Shown: positions 5,208 through 9,495 of the stretch, piece after piece
How positions within the stretch are numbered: position 1 is the first letter of the stretch
Layout: every line of letters starts with the position of its first letter
Assembly: GCA_903831335.1 (NCBI GenBank)
Contig: CAIKXH010000059.1
Location: 1-9,495, forward strand
Reading direction: 5' to 3'
Source of the DNA: Candidatus Uhrbacteria bacterium
GTDB taxonomy: Bacteria > Patescibacteriota > Patescibacteriia > UBA9934 > GWF2-40-263
DNA: 9,495 nt
Program-made: the position numbers and the translations under genes
Notes under the pieces: model-generated
What the model was told of the DNA's origin: nothing
What the model saw: only the letters and a program-made list of their open reading frames with translations
Databases searched by the model: none

Positions 5208-5236
5208 GTGATAAAGTCAAAGAGTCAAAAAGTGAA
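5208..5236 (-). promoter_or_regulatory. Candidate yebC promoter
   Basis: Minus strand TTCACT (5231-5236), 17-nt spacer, TATCAC (5208-5213), four of six matches each. The start would fall near 5201, leaving about 2 nt before the ATG at 5198. yebC must have a promoter in 5199-5366 because an rpoC terminator precedes it, but other weak matches exist in this A/T-rich stretch (for example TTGGTT, 17 nt, TACAAA further upstream). Confidence 0.3.
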
Positions 5237-5280
5237 GGAAAAATGCTTTTTTATTAAAAACCCATCATTGACTTAATCAC
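5208..5280. repeat. 13-bp inverted repeat in the yebC upstream region
   Basis: GTGATAAAGTCAA (5208-5220) and TTGACTTAATCAC (5268-5280) are inverted copies with 12 of 13 matches, separated by 47 bp. The first arm covers the candidate -10. The stretch between also has short direct repeats (GTCAAA GAGTCAAAA AGTGAA). It could be a pair of operator sites, a hairpin or decayed repeat sequence; the sequence does not decide. Confidence 0.45.
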
Positions 5281-5323
5281 TCCATGACTTTGATTTGTAC
5301 CCGAAGTCTACCAAACAACCAAT

Positions 5324-5344
5324 CCTTCGCCAAGGCTACGGAGG
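5324..5344. repeat. Short imperfect palindrome in the rpoC-yebC gap
   Basis: The 21-bp run at 5324-5344 starts CCTTCGCCAAGGC and ends GGAGG. CCTTC pairs with GGAGG (one wobble) and GCC with GGC. From memory such CTTCGCCAA-GGC motifs recur between genes in Patescibacteria genomes, but no second copy is in this window. Confidence 0.3.
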
Positions 5345-5366
5345 TTGATTTATCAGAGGAACAAAA

Positions 5367-5399
5367 TCATAAAACCACCCGTGAAGGGTGGTTTTATGA
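5367..5399 (-). terminator. Terminator of rpoC
   Basis: A perfect 14-bp stem TCATAAAACCACCC / GGGTGGTTTTATGA with a 5-nt loop starts 2 nt after the rpoC stop codon. The T-rich part lies within the stem (GGTTTTATGATTTTG) rather than as a pure run. The A/T pairs on both sides may let it act in either direction. It separates the rpoC transcript from yebC. Confidence 0.8.
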
Positions 5400-5401
5400 A
5401 T

Positions 5402-8400
5402 CTATTCTGCAGCAGCAATCTCTGCTTTTGCCGCAGCGACTTCAATCGCACGGTTCTCTTCAAAGGCTTTTTTAATTTCCTCATCAAGAACATCTTCTTT
5501 ATCTTCTACAACATCATCTTCATAGACGGGCATATCGCCAATGAGCTCTTTGCCCATGTCTTTGAATCCAGTTCCGGCCGGAATCAAACGTCCGATGATC
5601 ACGTTTTCTTTCAATCCTTGGAGGTTATCAACCTTTCCTGTTACAGCGGCGTTAATGAGAACACGAGCTGTTTCTTGGAAGGAGGCAGATGAAAGCCATG
5701 AATCTGTTGAAAGAGAAATCTTGGTGATTCCGAGGAAGAGTAGTTCACATGAAGCTTCTACTCCACCCTTTTTTACAGAATCGGCTGCATCAAGATATGT
5801 AGCCTTTTCAATAATTTCTCCTGGCAACAAATCTGTATCTCCTGTGTCCACGACGCGAACACGTGAGAACATTTGGCGGATGATGATTTCAATATGTTTG
5901 TTGTTGAGCTTCTGTCCTTGAGATGCATAGATGAACTGGATCTCTTTTGAGAGATATTTTTGCACAGCGTTTTGTCCTTTTGTTTTGAACAACACTTGCA
6001 AGTCCAGGTTTCCATCTGTAAGCGCATCTCCTGCTTGAACCTCATCTCCGTCTTTTACATAGAGAGAGAATCCAGGCGGGATGATGTACTCGCGGACTTT
6101 TTCTGCTTCAAACGTCACCATGGCAATTCCTGCCTTCTCTGACTTCACAACTCCGTCTGCGGGAGACGCAAGTTCTGTTCCGTCAGATTTTGTGGCAATC
6201 AATTGTCCTTTCTTTACTTTCGCTCCATCTTTTACAACCATCTTTCCAGCCTTTCCGAAAATAACGGCTTCTTCTTCAAGACCTTGATAGGCGATCTTTA
6301 CAGTCTTTTGACCTGGACGCATGTCCACAATCTGTTTTCCGGTTCCTGCTTGAACGATTTCACGTGACGCTGTGTCAACAGAAACTTTTCCAGCCACTTC
6401 AGACATGATCGCTTTTTGTTTTGGATTACGTGCTTCAAACAATTCTTCCACACGTGGCAATCCTTGCGTAATGTCTTTTCCTGCGACTCCTCCGGTGTGG
6501 AAGGTACGCATGGTGAGCTGTGTTCCAGGTTCTCCGATAGACTGTGCAGCCATGATTCCAACCGATGTTCCAAGTTTAACAAGTTTGTTGTACGCAAGAT
6601 CATATCCGTAACACTTCTGACAAACTCCACGACGAAGTTTACAGGTCATAACAGAACGAATGTGCACTTCTTCCAATTCTTGTTTTGTTTCTTCAATATC
6701 ACGAACGTGTTGTTCTGTAATGAGTTCCCCAGCAGACACAATCACTTTGCGTCCGCCTGGTTTTACAATGTCAGAAAGCGTCACGCGTCCCAAGATACGA
6801 ATAATGAGAGGCTCACCGATTTCATCGGATTCCTTTTTCGTAAGATGAACTCCTTGGTCGTCTCCACAATCTTCTTCACGCACAGAAACATCTTGCGCAA
6901 CGTCTACGAGACGACGTGTGAGATAACCAGCGTTTGCTGTACGCAAAGCAGTATCTGTCAAACCTTTTCGCACACCGTGAGAAGAGATAAAGAACTCGAG
7001 CACATCATATCCATCCTTATAAGAAGATGTAACAGGAAGTTCGATAATATCTCCGGACGGGTTAGACACAAGTCCCTTCATACCAACCGTCTGTGTCATC
7101 TGACCCCATGTTCCACGAGCACCAGATTCGATCATGGTGTAAGCAGGGTTGTTTTTTGGCAAAGCCTTTTTAGAAGCTTCTGCAATGATATCTTTGATTT
7201 CATTCCAGATCTTGATGATCTGTGAGTGACGCTCAGAACCAGTCAAAAGTCCTTGTGCAAAGTATTCTTCTGTTTCACGCACACGACGTTCTCCTTCTGC
7301 GATCACTTCTTTTTTGTTCTCAATGGTAGGAAGGTTAGACATTCCCCATGAGTATCCAGCCTTTGTTGAATATTGGAATCCGATTTCTTTCAAACGATCC
7401 AAAAAGGCTGCGGTCTTTTCTGAACCATGAAGCTCCAAGTAGTACTTAACGATCGCAGACAATTCTTTCTTTCCCATGGTGGAGTTCTGAAAAGGAACTT
7501 CCTTTGGAAATTGCATGTTCACGATGATACGTCCTGGAGTTGTGATCATGACATCTCCTGTTTTCAAACGGGCGACGATCCAATCACGCAGACCTAATTT
7601 TTCTGTTTTCACGGCGTACTGAACATCAGACTCATTTGCAAATGTTTGGAGACCTGTCTTTTCTTTTGGCATGTCATCCAATGTCATGGTGAGGTAATAG
7701 ATTCCCCAAGCAATATCTTTTCCTGGAGTTGCCACTGGTCCACCATGAGCAGGTTTGAGCAAGTTCTTTGTTGCAAGCATGAGCTCACGAGCTTCTGCTC
7801 GTGCTTCTTCTGTAAGCGGAACGTGCACAGCCATCTGGTCACCATCGAAGTCGGCGTTATACGCGTCACAAACGAGTGGGTGAATTTGGATCGCTTTTCC
7901 TTCAATCAAGGTTGGGCGGAATGCCTGAATACCAAGACGGTGAAGGGTTGGAGCGCGGTTCAAAAGCACGAATGCGTCTTTTGTAACCTCTTCCAAGATA
8001 TCCCATGTTTCTGGACGATCAGACTCAATAAAACGGTTCGCACTACGGATGTTGTGAACGTACTCACGCTCAATCAACTTTGAGATGATAAACGGTTTAA
8101 AGAGTTCAAGTGCCATCTTTTTTGGAATACCACATTGGTCCAATTTCAAGTGAGGTCCAACCACGATTACGGAACGTCCAGAATAATCGATACGCTTTCC
8201 GAGCAAGTTCTGACGGAAGCGTCCTTGCTTTCCTTTCAACTGGTCAGCAAGAGATTTGAGTTGGCGCTTCTTTCCGGTTGCGGCAATCACGGTTTTACTG
8301 TGACGTGCAGAGTTGTCGATCAAAGAGTCGACGGCTTCTTGTAACATGCGCTTTTCGTTTCTTGAAATAACATCCGGAGCATTGAGCTCATACAAACGAC

Positions 8401-9439
8401 GCAAACGGTTGTTACGGTTGATCACGCGACGATACAAATCGTTCAAATCAGATGTGGCAAATCTTCCTCCATCAAGCGGAACCATTGGGCGCAAATCTGG
8501 TGGAATAATTGGAACGGCTGCAAGCACCATCCATTCTGGTTTGATGCCGTTCATGTGAAGAGACTTCAGAAGTTTTAATCGGCGGAGCACACGATCACGT
8601 TTTGTGCGTGTCGCACTTACCAATTCTTCCTCAAGCTTTTTCATGGTCTCTTCTACATTGATCCGCTTCAACATTCCTTTCACGGCTTCTGCTCCGATTC
8701 CCGCTTCAAAGATGTGTCCGTATTTCAATGACCACTCATGATACGTTTGCTCTGAAATAATTTTCATGACCTCCATGTCTTTCAAATCTTGTGTGACTTG
8801 TTCAAAGTCTTCATCCAGTTCAAGTGTTTTCTGATCACGGATTTCTTCCAAGTGTTTCAGTTCTGCTTTGATTTTCTTTTCGTCCCCTTGGAATTTTTCT
8901 TCCAAGCGTCCGACATCACGCTTAAATTCTCCTTCGATCATTTTTTGTTTGCTCTTCAATTCTTGTTTCACTTGTTCTTCTGTTTGATCTTTTGCTTCTT
9001 GGTTAATATCCGTAATCAAGAAACTGGCAAAGTAAATAACTTTTTCCAAGTTCTGAACGGACAAATCAAGCACCGCTCCAATCTTTGAAGGAACACCGCG
9101 CAAGAACCAAATGTGTGTAATTGGACATGCAAGTTCAATGTGTCCCATACGTTCACGGCGAACAATGGAATGTGTTACTTCAACACCACATTTGTCACAA
9201 ACAATTCCTTTATAACGAATCTTTTTATACTTTCCACAATAACACTCCCAATCTTTTGAAGGTCCAAAAATTTCTTCTGCGAAGAGTCCAGATTTTTCTG
9301 GTTTTTGTGTTCTATAGTTGATGGTTTCTGGCTTTGAAACTTCTCCATAAGACCAAGAACGGATCGCTTCCGGGGAAGCAAGGCGAAGGCGAATGGAGTC
9401 GAAGTCTGTAGACTTCAGAGCATCTTGTTTTTTGAACAT
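5402..9439 (-). CDS. rpoC: DNA-directed RNA polymerase beta' subunit
   Basis: Complete 1345-residue beta' subunit. In order: N-terminal zinc site C66/C68/C81/C84 (CYCGK to CDKC); clamp and lid (IIPPDLRPMVPLDGGRF, 311-327); switch region KGKQGRFRQNLLGKRIDYSG (402-421); catalytic NADFDGDQM with D530, D532, D534 holding Mg2+; bridge helix ESGARGTWGQMTQTVGMKGL (771-790); uninterrupted trigger loop region (about 808-845); second zinc site C858, C933, C940, C943; AAQSIGEPGTQLTMRTFHTG (964-983); and C-terminal SASFQETARVL (1251-1261) and ENVIIGRLIPAGTG (1278-1291). It lacks the E. coli SI3 insert. It has about 70 extra residues of charged coiled coil near 145-225 and an extra barrel-like segment near 1045-1115. 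The tail 1305-1345 is acidic then Ala-rich. ATG 9439 begins MFKKQDALKS and has no Shine-Dalgarno. rpoB is expected to the right of the window. Confidence 0.98.
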   Translation of the reverse strand: MFKKQDALKSTDFDSIRLRLASPEAIRSWSYGEVSKPETINYRTQKPEKSGLFAEEIFGPSKDWECYCGKYKKIRYKGIVCDKCGVEVTHSIVRRERMGHIELACPITHIWFLRGVPSKIGAVLDLSVQNLEKVIYFASFLITDINQEAKDQTEEQVKQELKSKQKMIEGEFKRDVGRLEEKFQGDEKKIKAELKHLEEIRDQKTLELDEDFEQVTQDLKDMEVMKIISEQTYHEWSLKYGHIFEAGIGAEAVKGMLKRINVEETMKKLEEELVSATRTKRDRVLRRLKLLKSLHMNGIKPEWMVLAAVPIIPPDLRPMVPLDGGRFATSDLNDLYRRVINRNNRLRRLYELNAPDVISRNEKRMLQEAVDSLIDNSARHSKTVIAATGKKRQLKSLADQLKGKQGRFRQNLLGKRIDYSGRSVIVVGPHLKLDQCGIPKKMALELFKPFIISKLIEREYVHNIRSANRFIESDRPETWDILEEVTKDAFVLLNRAPTLHRLGIQAFRPTLIEGKAIQIHPLVCDAYNADFDGDQMAVHVPLTEEARAEARELMLATKNLLKPAHGGPVATPGKDIAWGIYYLTMTLDDMPKEKTGLQTFANESDVQYAVKTEKLGLRDWIVARLKTGDVMITTPGRIIVNMQFPKEVPFQNSTMGKKELSAIVKYYLELHGSEKTAAFLDRLKEIGFQYSTKAGYSWGMSNLPTIENKKEVIAEGERRVRETEEYFAQGLLTGSERHSQIIKIWNEIKDIIAEASKKALPKNNPAYTMIESGARGTWGQMTQTVGMKGLVSNPSGDIIELPVTSSYKDGYDVLEFFISSHGVRKGLTDTALRTANAGYLTRRLVDVAQDVSVREEDCGDDQGVHLTKKESDEIGEPLIIRILGRVTLSDIVKPGGRKVIVSAGELITEQHVRDIEETKQELEEVHIRSVMTCKLRRGVCQKCYGYDLAYNKLVKLGTSVGIMAAQSIGEPGTQLTMRTFHTGGVAGKDITQGLPRVEELFEARNPKQKAIMSEVAGKVSVDTASREIVQAGTGKQIVDMRPGQKTVKIAYQGLEEEAVIFGKAGKMVVKDGAKVKKGQLIATKSDGTELASPADGVVKSEKAGIAMVTFEAEKVREYIIPPGFSLYVKDGDEVQAGDALTDGNLDLQVLFKTKGQNAVQKYLSKEIQFIYASQGQKLNNKHIEIIIRQMFSRVRVVDTGDTDLLPGEIIEKATYLDAADSVKKGGVEASCELLFLGITKISLSTDSWLSSASFQETARVLINAAVTGKVDNLQGLKENVIIGRLIPAGTGFKDMGKELIGDMPVYEDDVVEDKEDVLDEEIKKAFEENRAIEVAAAKAEIAAAE

Positions 9440-9446
9440 ATGTATA

Positions 9447-9488
9447 GAGAATCATGAATCATGGAGTATGAATAATGAATTATGGAGT
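9447..9488. repeat. Two tandem 21-bp units upstream of rpoC
   Basis: Units 9447-9467 and 9468-9488 match at 17 of 21 positions and both end ATGGAGT. On the rpoC strand the unit reads ACTCCATgATTCATgATTC-like. It starts 8 bp upstream of the rpoC start codon and may continue past the window edge. No clear promoter or ribosome-binding site is seen in this stretch. Confidence 0.6.
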
Positions 9489-9495
9489 TAAATAC

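Noticed and set aside
6416..7225. A 269-codon plus-strand open frame, plus several shorter ones in 5541-9321
   Set aside because: They are antisense shadows of rpoC, which is conserved over its whole length.

Overview
The window looks like a stretch of a small bacterial genome, most likely from the Candidate Phyla Radiation (Patescibacteria). The organism call is inference. It rests on the 16S 5' portion, whose GTGCCAGCAGCCGCGGTAA site is followed by TACAGAGGTGGCAAG, on an S4-less TlyA-type methyltransferase, on a KhpA-like KH protein beside the rRNA gene, and on an RpoC with a long extra charged coiled coil. The standard genetic code reads cleanly. No mobile-element, defence, phage or CRISPR genes are present: this is housekeeping chromosome.

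Layout. Positions 1-546 are the 5' third of a 16S rRNA gene on the minus strand, preceded by a leader of about 190 nt with strong hairpins and a near-consensus promoter (744-772). Back to back with it, a plus-strand promoter (821-849) drives a KH-domain RNA-binding protein (957-1307) closed by an intrinsic terminator. A plus-strand cluster tRNA-Ile(GAT), tRNA-Phe(GAA), tRNA-Pro(TGG) (1454-1774) follows with its own promoter and a symmetric terminator, then a TlyA-type methyltransferase (1846-2400).

From 2406 to the right edge every gene is on the minus strand. In transcription order from the right they are rpoC (complete, 1345 aa), terminator, yebC, a 119-bp hairpin repeat, ruvC, tRNA-Gly(TCC) with terminator, a small uncharacterised zinc-ribbon protein with terminator, and a COG2236-type phosphoribosyltransferase that converges tail to tail on the methyltransferase gene.

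The genes serve core information processing: transcription (RpoC), translation (16S, four tRNAs, YebC, KH protein, probable rRNA methyltransferase), Holliday-junction resolution (RuvC) and purine salvage (phosphoribosyltransferase). The neighbouring yebC-ruvC order is widely conserved in bacteria.

The points most worth a second look are the MITE-like hairpin wedged between yebC and ruvC, a pattern in which genes without a Shine-Dalgarno sequence have candidate promoters placed so that their mRNAs would start at or next to the start codon, the zinc-ribbon gene with a perfect palindrome over its promoter, and the insertions in RpoC. I found no clear undescribed multi-gene system.
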